A stretch of DNA of 64,000 bases from Desulfurispira natronophila (GTDB taxonomy: Bacteria; Chrysiogenota; Chrysiogenetes; Chrysiogenales; Chrysiogenaceae). The stretch covers positions 124,001-188,000 of the forward strand of contig NZ_JACHID010000001.1 in NCBI RefSeq assembly GCF_014203025.1, in the 5' to 3' direction. Below, piece by piece: positions 28,670 to 37,253 of the stretch. The translations under genes were made by a program, and so were the position numbers. The notes beneath the pieces were generated by a model. The model ran no database searches. It was not told the origin of the DNA and saw only the letters and a list, made by a program, of their open reading frames with translations. Every line of letters starts with the position of its first letter. The stretch's first letter is position 1.

Positions 28670-29161
28670 ATGGAAGTTACTAAAGCTACTATAGCCGATG
28701 CCAAGCAAATTCATCGCTTAATTAACCAGTTTGCCAAAGAGCAGCTCATGCTGCCCAAGGCACTGGGTGATATATATGAGACGATTCGCGACTTCTTTGT
28801 TTTGCGTAATGAGCAAGGAGAAATTGCTGCTTGTGGGGCACTGCATATCATATGGGAGGATCTTGCTGAAATTCGCAGTCTAGCTGTTTCTCAGCACTAC
28901 CGCGGGCAGCGCCTGGGTGGACGTATTGTACACGCTTGCATAAATGAGGCCCGATATCTTGGGGTACGGCGTCTCTTTGTCCTTACCTATCAAAATTCCT
29001 TTTTCTCTCACATGGGGTTTAGTGAAGTCAGCAAGAGTGAGTTGCCTCACAAAATATGGGCTGATTGTGTCAAGTGTGCCAAGTTTCCTGAGTGCGATGA
29101 AATTGCCATGGACCTTATTTTGCACTACCCTCAGGACTCTGGCAGCTCCTCATGGCTTTAA
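28670..29161 (+). CDS. argA: GNAT N-acetyltransferase, short N-acetylglutamate-synthase type
   Basis: 163 aa. The GNAT fold matches the stand-alone acetyltransferase of short-form N-acetylglutamate synthases: CGALHIIWEDLAEIRSLAVS, the acetyl-CoA loop HYRGQRLGGRIV, and FVLTYQNSFFSHMGFSEV followed by a Cys-containing KIWADCVKCAKFPECDE. The latter is characteristic of this ArgA-like group. It would make N-acetylglutamate at the start of arginine synthesis. 8 nt after lepB and overlapping the amidohydrolase gene by 10 nt. The gene symbol is by resemblance; substrate not proven. Confidence 0.8.
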   Translation: MEVTKATIADAKQIHRLINQFAKEQLMLPKALGDIYETIRDFFVLRNEQGEIAACGALHIIWEDLAEIRSLAVSQHYRGQRLGGRIVHACINEARYLGVRRLFVLTYQNSFFSHMGFSEVSKSELPHKIWADCVKCAKFPECDEIAMDLILHYPQDSGSSSWL

Positions 29162-30210
29162 CTACACTTACAGCGGAAGCCATTTTTGATGGCAGCCAGT
29201 GGGTTCGGCAGGTAGGCGTTGATAACGGTATAATCTGTCCCTTGCATGATGTCTCTCCATGGAAATCGCAGCATTCCCGTCATATTAAAGGAGTGCTTTT
29301 TCCTGGCTTTGTGAATGCACACACCCATCTTGATCTTTACTTCGAGCTCTCTTCCAAGCCTTTTCACGAGTGGATACACGACCTTATCCTGCAATTGACC
29401 AGTAATTACAATGCTCAAGCATCGGTTGCTAGATCGCTGCACGATCACTGGATGAGTGGCGTTCGCTATATCGGTGATATTACTCGCGCTCCCGATGGTG
29501 ATTATAAATCCACTGGCATACAGGTGCGTGGGTTTGAAGAGTTTATAATAGGCTATCCCGAAATTCATCCTCAGCGCCACTACTCACCTCACTCACTCTA
29601 CACAGTCAATAGTGATTTTTTGCGACGTTTTTCTCGTGAAAATCGAAGCCGTTATCAAATTCACATTTCTGAATCCCAGGCTGAATTTGACTACTTCTGC
29701 GGCAATAATAATGACTTTTACCGCAATTATTTGTGTCGTTATTTCCGTCACTCGTACAAAGGTCGCCCTCAAACACCAGTGAGCTTTTTGCATGAGCTGG
29801 GACTGCTGGATAAGCGCGCTGTTCTTGTTCATATGGGAACCGCTACCGAGGGTGATTTGCAACTAGTGAGTTCAGCAGGCGCCTCTATTGTTACTTGTCC
29901 TTTAAGCAATCAATACCTGCATAATCCCCCGGTAGATGTCAGTCAACTGGAAGCGCTGAAAATTCCCTGGGCTATTGGTACCGATGGGAAGTGTTCACGG
30001 CATAAGCTGGATTTCCTGGAAGACTATCATTTTCTGGGTCAGAAAATTGGGTACGAAACAGCTTTTGCTGCTGCAACCGCTGGAGGTGCTGCTGTCCTGG
30101 GTCTGGCCGATGAATATACATTGTATGGCAAAACTCTTGAGGATGTGGTGGTTGGTTTCGGATCTGCTTTGAACTGGCAACGTGTAGCGAGTGCAGCAGA
30201 AGTCTGGTAG
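29152..30210 (+). CDS. Amidohydrolase-superfamily metal-dependent hydrolase or deaminase
   Basis: 352 aa. The metal-binding pattern of cytosine/adenosine-deaminase-like amidohydrolases is visible: HTH in GFVNAHTHLDLYFE, His in QIHISESQAE, His in VLVHMGTATEGD and Asp in IGTDGKCSR. Related enzymes in Campylobacterota and others deaminate adenosine-type compounds, including aminodeoxyfutalosine of the alternative menaquinone route. Which substrate applies here is not visible. It overlaps the GNAT gene by 10 nt and is last in the lepA operon. Confidence 0.82.
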   Translation: MALTTLTAEAIFDGSQWVRQVGVDNGIICPLHDVSPWKSQHSRHIKGVLFPGFVNAHTHLDLYFELSSKPFHEWIHDLILQLTSNYNAQASVARSLHDHWMSGVRYIGDITRAPDGDYKSTGIQVRGFEEFIIGYPEIHPQRHYSPHSLYTVNSDFLRRFSRENRSRYQIHISESQAEFDYFCGNNNDFYRNYLCRYFRHSYKGRPQTPVSFLHELGLLDKRAVLVHMGTATEGDLQLVSSAGASIVTCPLSNQYLHNPPVDVSQLEALKIPWAIGTDGKCSRHKLDFLEDYHFLGQKIGYETAFAAATAGGAAVLGLADEYTLYGKTLEDVVVGFGSALNWQRVASAAEVW

Positions 30211-30259
30211 GTGTTATTCCCAAAGTAGGGTAGTAAAACGAAGTGCATCCACCATATAA

Positions 30260-31594
30260 CTAGCGCCTTACATCGTATTTGTTCATTTTGTATCGCAACA
30301 CCCTTTCGCTGATTCCCAAGTCTTCGGCAGCCCTTGTTTGCACCCAGTTGTTTCTATTTAGAGCTTCCAGAAGCATAGAACGCTCCATGTCAGCCAGCCG
30401 TTTATCCAGTCGCTTACCCGAATCTCCGGATTTGAAATGAAAAACATCGGGTGGCAGGTCGGAGATATTGATAATGCTCCCCCTTGCCATGGTGACGGTT
30501 CGTTGAATCATGTGTTCCAGTTCACGCACGTTACCGGGGAAGTCGTATTTAACAAGGGTGGTCAGAGCATCTGGCGAAAACTGAACTCCATCCATGCTAT
30601 AACGTTGTAAAAAGTACTCTACAAACGCAGGAATATCTTCACGACGTTGCCGCAGGGGGGGGATCTCTATTTCAAGTACATTGAGACGATAGTAAAGGTC
30701 TTCGCGGAAATCGCCCTGGGCAACCATGTCCGGCAGATTTCTGTTAGTTGCAGCAATAAGACGCACATCAACCTGAAGTTCCTTATCGCCTCCCACACGC
30801 ATCACTTGCTTTTCCTGTAATACTCGCAACAACTTCGCTTGCATACTTGCAGGGAGTTCACCTACTTCATCCAAAAACAGTGTTCCACCGTCCGCCTGTT
30901 CAAAACGACCTTTTTTACGGGCTGTTGCTCCAGTAAATGCACCTTTTTCATGGCCAAAAAGCTCAGACTCAAAAAGGTTTTCCGGAATGGCCGCACAGTT
31001 TATAGCAACAAAAGGTTTCTTTGAGCGAGGGCTTAAGTGGTGAATCAGGCTAGCAAAAAGTTCTTTGCCTGTGCCAGTTTCGCCCTGTATCAGTACCGAC
31101 CAGGGAGATGGTGCTATACGTTGCACTATGGAGAGGAGATGTATCATGGGAGGGCTGGCTCCCACGACGGGAAAAGGGAGTTCAGATGACTCTACCTTGT
31201 GATTGACGTCAGTGGCATCAGCATAAACCAGTAATTCCTGTTCAATCTTTCTGATTTTTTCCAGAAGTGCAGAGAGATCGACTGGTTTCTCCATAAAGTC
31301 GTCAGCTCCCAGCTTCATGACCTGTACCGCTGTATCAATTGCCCCAAAAGCAGTAATCATAATGGCACGTATCATGGGGTTTATCTTTTTTAGTTTGGAG
31401 AGAAGCTCGTCGCCATTTATGTCTGGCATACGATGATCGAGAATTACCAACTGCACGGGAAGATCCTGAAATATTCGCAGTGCCTTGGTGCCATTGTGTG
31501 CCACGGTAGCAGAGAGCCCTTGTTTTTGCAAAAAACCTTGCAACATATCACGTTGCAAAGAGTCATCATCAACAATTAATATTTTTATGCTCAT
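30260..31594 (-). CDS. Sigma54-activating response regulator (NtrC/ZraR type)
   Basis: 444 aa. REC domain with Asp53 (VILDHRMPDINGDEL) and Lys in MEKPVD. The AAA+ domain has Walker A GETGTGKE, the sigma54-contacting loop GAFTGA and Walker B LFLDEVGELP. The C-terminal Fis-type HTH reads NNWVQTRAAEDLGISERVLR. It activates RNA polymerase-sigma54. It is the last gene of the 30260-35038 unit, 14 nt after its kinase, and is the natural regulator of the sigma54 promoter at 35109-35124. Confidence 0.95.
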   Translation of the reverse strand: MSIKILIVDDDSLQRDMLQGFLQKQGLSATVAHNGTKALRIFQDLPVQLVILDHRMPDINGDELLSKLKKINPMIRAIMITAFGAIDTAVQVMKLGADDFMEKPVDLSALLEKIRKIEQELLVYADATDVNHKVESSELPFPVVGASPPMIHLLSIVQRIAPSPWSVLIQGETGTGKELFASLIHHLSPRSKKPFVAINCAAIPENLFESELFGHEKGAFTGATARKKGRFEQADGGTLFLDEVGELPASMQAKLLRVLQEKQVMRVGGDKELQVDVRLIAATNRNLPDMVAQGDFREDLYYRLNVLEIEIPPLRQRREDIPAFVEYFLQRYSMDGVQFSPDALTTLVKYDFPGNVRELEHMIQRTVTMARGSIINISDLPPDVFHFKSGDSGKRLDKRLADMERSMLLEALNRNNWVQTRAAEDLGISERVLRYKMNKYDVRR

Positions 31595-31608
31595 TCTATG
31601 TCTCCCGG

Positions 31609-33186
31609 TTACGTGTGGTCATTCAGTGGCAGATTCATTGTGACCCGCAGTGTATTAGGGTTTGGACTAGTTAACGAAAGCGTGCCTTTATGAGCTTCAA
31701 CAATACGACGAACAATGGGCAGTCCCAAGCCGGTCCCAGTTGCTTTGCTGGTGACATAAGGGTCAAGCAAGGTGTGGATTTGCTGCGGATCAGTCTCAAG
31801 TCCGCCATTTTCGACCACGACCGTAGCAAAGTGATGTTGTTGTGAAAGTTGTATGTCAATAAAGCCACTCCCAGGCTGTGCTTCTATCGCATTTTTCAGC
31901 AAGTTTTCCAGTGCCTGACTGAGCATATCCGGATCAGCATCTACAGTGAAGATATTGGTGCAATTAAAGTGGCACTGGATAGATTGCTCCTCCAGGGTTC
32001 TGCGATATAAGGTAAGTAGGTCACTTATGATATCCTCCACATTGACTGGGCGCTTGTTGGGGACAGGCAGGTGAGCGTATTGCTTGAGCTCTGAAATGAT
32101 ACCATTTGTGCGCTCTACTGCTTTAAGCATAGAGCTAATAAGATCAGCCTGATCCTTTGGTAGCTGAGGTGATTCTATTTGCAAACGCTGTAGTCCCATA
32201 CTTATGGCATTGAGAGGATTTTTGATTTCATGACTGATGGTGGCAGCAGCTCTTCCTATAGTTGCATCTTCGTGCTGCTTGGCCAGCGTTCGCTCCGCTG
32301 CGCGAATAGTAGCAACATGGCGCTGGTGCAGGCGATTGAGCATCCAGGTAAAGAGGGCGCCTATGGTGGCTATGGCCAGAGAGAATATGAAAAATTCCCG
32401 CCACAGCTGCTGTATGTGAGCAAAGTAGTGTGTTGCCTCCTGCTGTATTTCCAGGCTTCCATCACCCAGGGAGATGGTGGAGTGTACCTCCTGGGTAGCG
32501 GCGACAAAGTCCACCCTGATCTGGCTGTCATCCATCAGTGAACTCAGGTCGGCATCACCGTGGATTTGCACGTCCCGTATGGTGGGCAGGGAGCGCAAGG
32601 CCTTCAGCATGGCATTCAGGCCGCTTTGTTCTTCAAGAATTTTCATGTAGTCAGCGGCAAAACCAACGGCTACGCGGGCTTCATCACGCCCATTGCCACG
32701 CACTAGAAGAAAAAGCTCCGCTGCTGGGTCGTAGTCGAAATATGAGTGCTGCATACGGTGCTGCTCCGGCCACCAGCCCGGTGGGCCCTCCACAACGGCT
32801 TCGCCATGTTCAATGCGAATACCGGCCAGGCCGGCCTCCTGGGAGAAGGCGGTCAGCTCGGCAGCGCTGAAGGGCTCCACAGCGTCAAGATAGACGATAA
32901 ATTCTGCCATATTGGAAAGAAACAGCTCCGCGCTGTCAGTGAGAACCTCCTCGGTCATCAGGCTGGCGCGGGTATTGAGCAGGAGCATTTCAGCCAGCAG
33001 ACTGGATTGGTGATTGACCTGCTCCTGAAAGGTGCGAGAGCTGCTCTGAACTTGCCAGACAAAGTAAATCAGGGTGAGCAGGATCAGTACGCCGACAACG
33101 AAAATGTTGGCGCGACGGTAAAAGCGATGGTGATGGGTGCCGTGGCCAAGGGAGATGTCTGAAGTTGGTTGAGTGGCTGGAGCCAT
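31609..33186 (-). CDS. Membrane sensor histidine kinase of the sigma54-regulated envelope cluster
   Basis: 525 aa. TM1 at about 28-45, a periplasmic domain of about 215 residues of unknown type, TM2 at about 265-285, then HisKA with H-box ATISHEIKNPLNAI and an NtrB-like ATPase (N box ENLLKNAIEA, G2 GTGLGLPIV). The G1 box reads VENGGLETD where DNGxG is usual, so the adenine-binding Asp is Glu here. It pairs with the response regulator directly downstream. Its start overlaps the stop of the preceding small periplasmic-protein gene by 1 nt (TGATG). The sensor half looks more GC-rich than the kinase half. Confidence 0.92.
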   Translation of the reverse strand: MAPATQPTSDISLGHGTHHHRFYRRANIFVVGVLILLTLIYFVWQVQSSSRTFQEQVNHQSSLLAEMLLLNTRASLMTEEVLTDSAELFLSNMAEFIVYLDAVEPFSAAELTAFSQEAGLAGIRIEHGEAVVEGPPGWWPEQHRMQHSYFDYDPAAELFLLVRGNGRDEARVAVGFAADYMKILEEQSGLNAMLKALRSLPTIRDVQIHGDADLSSLMDDSQIRVDFVAATQEVHSTISLGDGSLEIQQEATHYFAHIQQLWREFFIFSLAIATIGALFTWMLNRLHQRHVATIRAAERTLAKQHEDATIGRAAATISHEIKNPLNAISMGLQRLQIESPQLPKDQADLISSMLKAVERTNGIISELKQYAHLPVPNKRPVNVEDIISDLLTLYRRTLEEQSIQCHFNCTNIFTVDADPDMLSQALENLLKNAIEAQPGSGFIDIQLSQQHHFATVVVENGGLETDPQQIHTLLDPYVTSKATGTGLGLPIVRRIVEAHKGTLSLTSPNPNTLRVTMNLPLNDHT

Positions 33187-33620
33187 CAGCGCCGCCCGCC
33201 GCCACCACGGGATGAGCCGGGGCCATGGCCCCCAGGCCTGGAGTCAGGGTGGGGTTCCCCCAGGCGCGAGCGCACACCAGTGCGATCTTCGCGTTGATGA
33301 TGGTGGCCGACACCGGGGGCCATGCGATGCACCTGGTGAGAGTCATGACTTGCCACGGTATCAGCGGTTGCCTGTGGCTCCATCCAGACACGAACGGCAG
33401 CCCCGGTTCGCATGCGGCTGATGCTCCAGTCGCGGTACTGTTCCTCGTCATAAGAGACAATCAGCTCCTCACCCACTGCCTGGTGCGGCAGGCCGGTAAT
33501 GTGAAGCTGTCGCTTTTCATGATCCACATGACTCAGGCGGCCCAGCTGAACCTCAGCTGCCATACCTGCTGCCGCAAAGAAGGTGAGAACTAGTATTATA
33601 GCGGCCAGTTGATTCCCCAT
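33186..33620 (-). CDS. Small exported protein with His/Gly-rich tail, function unknown
   Basis: 144 aa. A signal peptide (cleavage near AGMAAEV, about residue 21) precedes a short domain, about 22-85 (RLSHVDHEKRQLHITGLP, then AAVRVWMEPQATA), which may be a small beta-barrel. The tail is low-complexity and rich in His, Arg and Gly (GVGHHHQRED; RPGGHGPGSSRGGGGRR) and could bind metal or be disordered. It starts inside the preceding barrel gene (25-nt overlap) and ends on the kinase start. Not recognised. Confidence 0.7.
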   Translation of the reverse strand: MGNQLAAIILVLTFFAAAGMAAEVQLGRLSHVDHEKRQLHITGLPHQAVGEELIVSYDEEQYRDWSISRMRTGAAVRVWMEPQATADTVASHDSHQVHRMAPGVGHHHQREDRTGVRSRLGEPHPDSRPGGHGPGSSRGGGGRR

Positions 33621-34591
33621 TCGCTCACCACCCTTTCGCTGCGGTAGTTGTCAAGATCAGAGCGTTCCGTATGCTGTGACAGACGCATATAAGGTCGCCA
33701 ACCCTCCTTGCGCCAGTGCAGGGTCAAAGAGAGGCGCTCATGGGTGTCCGTGTAGGCCGGCAAACTTTCGCTTGAACGGTAGTTCTCTCTGGCAGTTGAT
33801 ACATAGAGCTCTGCTGCCAGAAGATCGTGCGCCAGCCAGTACATACCCAGGCCCGCCTGGAGGCGACGATGGCCGTGAAAATCAGTGGTTGCATCCACCA
33901 GCGTGTGGGAGAAATCCAGCTCAAGGTCGAGCGTGGGCAGAGCATAGTAATCAAAACTGGCATAGGCCTGCCGGTGTTGCTCCTTGAGCTTCTCCTGATG
34001 GGTTACGCTTTCCATCTGGAGGTGGCGGCGGGGGCCTCGACCCTGATGATCTTCTTCCTCAAGCGTAGTGTACTCGTAACTATACTCGTAGTAGTCAAAC
34101 CAACTCAAGCGGTATCCGACCACCGCCTTCAGGCGGCTTTGCACCAGCCAGTCAAACTCCACACCTGCGCTCAGGCCGCGGTAGGAGTCATAAGGAACGC
34201 CCTGGTCATCGTGCAGAAAAGCCTGCAGCAGCAGGGATGAGATCAGGCGATCATTAAAACCGCCGCGCTCCATGGCCGTTCCAGCCAGAAGACCACCATA
34301 ACCGTCGATTTCACGATACTGCTGCCCATAGGCTGCACCATGCACAGTGAGCCACACTGAGTCGTCAAGTGTGGCTCGTTGGGTGGCGGTGAGTTGTGTA
34401 AACAGATAGTGCCCATGCTTTCGTGAGGCACTGTCTGGTGAAACCGAGTCGTAACCAGCTCCAAGGTTCAAGTGCAGGTATGTGCTGCTGGCCTGTGCCA
34501 CTCCCAAAATAATGCAAGCAAGCAGAAGGGCTGCCAGGGGGCTAAGCGGTTTAGCGATGACAGCCATTCTCGTTTGCCAGGGGGACTTCAT
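33596..34591 (-). CDS. Putative outer-membrane beta-barrel protein
   Basis: 331 aa. An N-terminal signal peptide (about 1-35, ending VAQAS) is followed by alternating aromatic/polar strands with short turns throughout (for example YLHLNLGAGYDSV, VVGYRLSWFDYYEYSYEY, LTLHWRKEGWRPYMRLSQHT). The end is W-G-I-N-W-P-L; the last residue is not the usual Phe. The strand pattern is that of a 12-16-strand outer-membrane barrel of unknown cargo. Part of the sigma54 cluster, directly after the small calcium-loop-like protein gene (no gap). Confidence 0.7.
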   Translation of the reverse strand: MKSPWQTRMAVIAKPLSPLAALLLACIILGVAQASSTYLHLNLGAGYDSVSPDSASRKHGHYLFTQLTATQRATLDDSVWLTVHGAAYGQQYREIDGYGGLLAGTAMERGGFNDRLISSLLLQAFLHDDQGVPYDSYRGLSAGVEFDWLVQSRLKAVVGYRLSWFDYYEYSYEYTTLEEEDHQGRGPRRHLQMESVTHQEKLKEQHRQAYASFDYYALPTLDLELDFSHTLVDATTDFHGHRRLQAGLGMYWLAHDLLAAELYVSTARENYRSSESLPAYTDTHERLSLTLHWRKEGWRPYMRLSQHTERSDLDNYRSERVVSEWGINWPL

Positions 34592-35038
34592 TTAGCGGCG
34601 GCCACCACGATGGCCAGGGGCATCGGTGTTGTCGCGACCACGTGGGCCACGCCTCTCACTGACCTCCCGGTCAGTCCGTTGGTTCATGCGGTCAAAGCGG
34701 CGCTCGGCTTCAGGATCAAAATTATCGCAGTAGCCATCGCCAGTGCTGTCGACAAAGTTGTCAGCAGCGCGTGCTCCGGCACCAGTGCCGCGCTCCGGGC
34801 GGGTATCACCTACGCCATCACCGGTAGTGTCGATGAAGTTAGCGCCCACATTGCCACCGCGCTGGTGTCCAGCAAAACGGGTGTCAGTCGCCTCTTGATT
34901 TGTTTCGGTTTCGACCTGTGCTCCTACTACTCGATAGGGGCTGGCCTCTGCTGTGGCGGGTGAAAAAAACATGGCTCCGGCAAAAGCCAATGCAGCCAAA
35001 GAAGCGGTAATGGTGTAATTTTTTTTGACAGTATTCAT
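34592..35038 (-). CDS. Small secreted protein with two DxTGDG calcium-loop-like repeats
   Basis: 148 aa with a signal peptide ending near ATAEA (residue 32). Two copies of one motif, NFIDTTGDGVGD (residues 67-78) and NFVDSTGDGYCD (94-105), resemble dockerin/EF-hand/thrombospondin-type-3 calcium-binding loops. The C-terminal 40 residues are Arg/Asp/Gly-rich (RRGPRGRDNTDAPGHRGGRR). First gene behind the sigma54 promoter, with CAGGAG before its ATG, so probably the most strongly produced product of the cluster. It could be a periplasmic metal-binding sensor accessory comparable in role to ZraP; that is inference. Confidence 0.75.
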   Translation of the reverse strand: MNTVKKNYTITASLAALAFAGAMFFSPATAEASPYRVVGAQVETETNQEATDTRFAGHQRGGNVGANFIDTTGDGVGDTRPERGTGAGARAADNFVDSTGDGYCDNFDPEAERRFDRMNQRTDREVSERRGPRGRDNTDAPGHRGGRR

Positions 35039-35108
35039 TTCGACTCCTGTTCGCTCTTTTGAGCGGTGTAGTGAGTTGCCATAGTGATGGTCAACTGCCT
35101 AGGAGTAG

Positions 35109-35124
35109 TGCAGAAGTAGTGCCA
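35109..35124 (-). promoter_or_regulatory. Sigma54 (-24/-12) promoter
   Basis: On the minus strand the sequence is TGGCACTACTTCTGCA, against consensus TGGCAC-N5-TTGCA: one mismatch, with GG and GC in the required register (12 bases between the -24 G and the -12 C). The start of transcription would be near 35098, about 60 bases before the ATG at 35038. Confidence 0.75.
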
Positions 35125-35189
35125 ATATATGATGTCAACTTATGTTGCTGTTATATAGTGGTTTATGGGCTCTTAATCATAGCCTGGTA

Positions 35190-35225
35190 TCGACAAGACT
35201 GGCACGGCTTCGACAGAATTGTCGA
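35190..35225. promoter_or_regulatory. Upstream activator sites for the sigma54 regulator
   Basis: A palindrome tcgaca-gaat-tgtcga lies at 35210-35225 and a further half-site tcgacaa at 35190-35196, 20 bases (two helical turns) away. They lie roughly 90-130 bases upstream of the predicted start, the usual place for NtrC-family enhancer sites. Confidence 0.55.
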
Positions 35226-35286
35226 GCAAGTATATGTTTAAGAGCCATAAGTCGTATATCAGGACTATTTTGTTAAAAGTTCAGAA

Positions 35287-36543
35287 TTATGTAGTCGATG
35301 GCTGCTGATCTCGCAGTTGGCGCAACAACTGAATAAGTGCTGCTTGCGAAGCGCGGCGACGAATAAGCTCCCGATTGCCACTAAACAGGTATTGTCTGGA
35401 CTCAACCTTGTCACCGACTTTGGTGGCAATACAGACTGTGCCTACAGGTTTGTCATCTGTGCCACCATCTGGGCCAGCCACTCCGGTGGTTGCTATGCTG
35501 CAGTGGGCGTTGGAAAGCGCGCAGACTCCCTGAGCCATCTGCTCAGCAACTGGTTCACTGACAGCGCCATGGGTTTCAATTGTATCTGGCAGTACTTTAA
35601 GTATTTGCTCTTTGCTTGAGTTGGCGTAGAACACTCCACCAAATACCAGGGTTTGGGATGCACCGCTGACAGCAACTATGGTATCGCAGAGGCGACCACC
35701 GGTGCAGGACTCGGCCAGTGCCAGCTGCCAATTGCGCTTTTGCAACTCTTGCAGTATGACGACATGAAGCTCTTCATTATCATAAGAGAAAACTTCATGA
35801 GGTTTAAAAAGGGGAGCAATGCGACGTATAAGGTTTTCAGCTATATCTACGGCGTGCTGTGAGGACTGTTCGCTTTGGCTGCTAATGCGAATTCGCAAAA
35901 CAGAGTCGTTAGGGAGCAGACCCATTTTATAACCATCACCTTCGAGTAAACCTTGCATGCGTAGAGCTGCCTCAGACTCAGGCACTCCACAAAGTGATAG
36001 AATGCGCTGTGCACGATAACATCGCTCTTTGGTATTTCTCTGGTAGTGCTTAAGAAAGAAGGTGGCAACAGCATTCATTTCAGCCGGCACTCCAGGCATG
36101 CAAAGAAACTGACAGTCCCCTAAGGTGAAGGTAAATCCATCGGCAGCACCTACCGGGTTGGGAACGACTGTTGCGCCAATGGGAAAGGTAGCCATGCGAC
36201 GGTGGATATCTTTCATGGTTCTGCCACGACGGGTGAAAAAGTCCTGCAAGCGCTCCAGAGAATCTTTGTCGACGGCCGTTTCTACGCCCATTGCCAAGGC
36301 ACAAGCTTCCATAGTCTTGTCGTCGTGTGTAGGTCCCAATCCACCGGTAACCATGACCAGATCACGATCTTCGGCCAAGGAATAACAAGCTTCTACAATT
36401 GTAGTGATCTCATCACCTACGCTGAGGTGGCGGTTTACCTCATACCCTTCATCAATGAGCATCTGTGAAAGGGTGCGTGCGTTGGCATTAAGAATAAATC
36501 CCGCCAGTATTTCATCTCCAATGCTGAGTACTGCAGCTTTCAT
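35287..36543 (-). CDS. cinA: CinA-family protein (nicotinamide-nucleotide amidohydrolase)
   Basis: 418 aa, the full two-domain form. The N-terminal MoCF-like/ADP-ribose pyrophosphatase domain has GDEILAGFILNANAR and VTGGLGPTHDD. The C-terminal PncC domain has LALAESCTGGRLCDTI, GGVFYANSSKEQ and GVAGPDGGTDDKPVGTV. It recycles or cleans up damaged NAD(P) intermediates in the cytoplasm. It ends about 250 bases upstream of the sigma54 cluster and is preceded by AAGGAGAT. Confidence 0.95.
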   Translation of the reverse strand: MKAAVLSIGDEILAGFILNANARTLSQMLIDEGYEVNRHLSVGDEITTIVEACYSLAEDRDLVMVTGGLGPTHDDKTMEACALAMGVETAVDKDSLERLQDFFTRRGRTMKDIHRRMATFPIGATVVPNPVGAADGFTFTLGDCQFLCMPGVPAEMNAVATFFLKHYQRNTKERCYRAQRILSLCGVPESEAALRMQGLLEGDGYKMGLLPNDSVLRIRISSQSEQSSQHAVDIAENLIRRIAPLFKPHEVFSYDNEELHVVILQELQKRNWQLALAESCTGGRLCDTIVAVSGASQTLVFGGVFYANSSKEQILKVLPDTIETHGAVSEPVAEQMAQGVCALSNAHCSIATTGVAGPDGGTDDKPVGTVCIATKVGDKVESRQYLFSGNRELIRRRASQAALIQLLRQLRDQQPSTT

Positions 36544-36788
36544 GGTTTATCTCCTTGGATTTCAGTCACATATTATCTGACAGTATTTATGAAATATTTC
36601 AAATTCAAAATAAAACGAATGCATTACTAAGCTTGATGGCCATTGCCAAAAGAGTGAGTTCGGTTGTTCTGTGCAAAATTAAACCAAAATACTAGCAGGG
36701 GGTTTGGAGGTAAAAAAGCAAATTAGCCTTCTGGGCTGGCATAGGTGTGATTTTATAGAGGTTTAAGTTTGCCGAAAAGTTTTTTAGG

Positions 36789-37253
36789 CTACAGGTGTAT
36801 AGTATTAAGCAGTGCTAGCCCGCCCCACAGTGCCAAGGCAGCATAAAGTCCTGCTGCCATATCGTCCATCATGACTCCCCAACCAGCTGGCAGTTTCTCG
36901 GCGGTGGATACAGGAAATGGTTTGAATATATCAAAAAAACGAAAAAGTATGAATATTGCCAGCAGTACGGGCCAGGTTATTACAAACCATATGCCGGCAA
37001 AGTAAACTCCGGCAATTTCATCTATAACTACACAGGCTGGGTCTTTACGGCCGTATAGTCGCTCGGCATGGTTGCTGATCCAGACACCACCTGCAAAAAG
37101 CAAGAACGCAATAAGCATTTTCCATGGCATACCTAAGCCAGCGGTGAGCCACAATAAAGCTATGCCAGGCAGGGTACCAATGGTGCCAGGGGCAAATGGT
37201 GCATTACCTGAGTATAAGCCAGTGCCAATAAAGTTGATCAAATTATCCTTCAT
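36789..37253 (-). CDS. pgpA: Phosphatidylglycerophosphatase A
   Basis: 154 aa, integral membrane protein with about four hydrophobic segments. Family motifs are GLYSGNAPFAPGTIGTLPG, the Asp/Glu pair in VVIDEIAGVYF, RFFDIFKPFP and GWGVMMDDMAAGLYA. It dephosphorylates phosphatidylglycerophosphate to make phosphatidylglycerol. Often next to cinA, as here. Confidence 0.94.
   Translation of the reverse strand: MKDNLINFIGTGLYSGNAPFAPGTIGTLPGIALLWLTAGLGMPWKMLIAFLLFAGGVWISNHAERLYGRKDPACVVIDEIAGVYFAGIWFVITWPVLLAIFILFRFFDIFKPFPVSTAEKLPAGWGVMMDDMAAGLYAALALWGGLALLNTIHL

Noticed and set aside
36590-36601. 12-bp perfect palindrome tgaaatatttca upstream of cinA
   Set aside because: AT-rich and short; expected by chance in such sequence and not repeated in the window.
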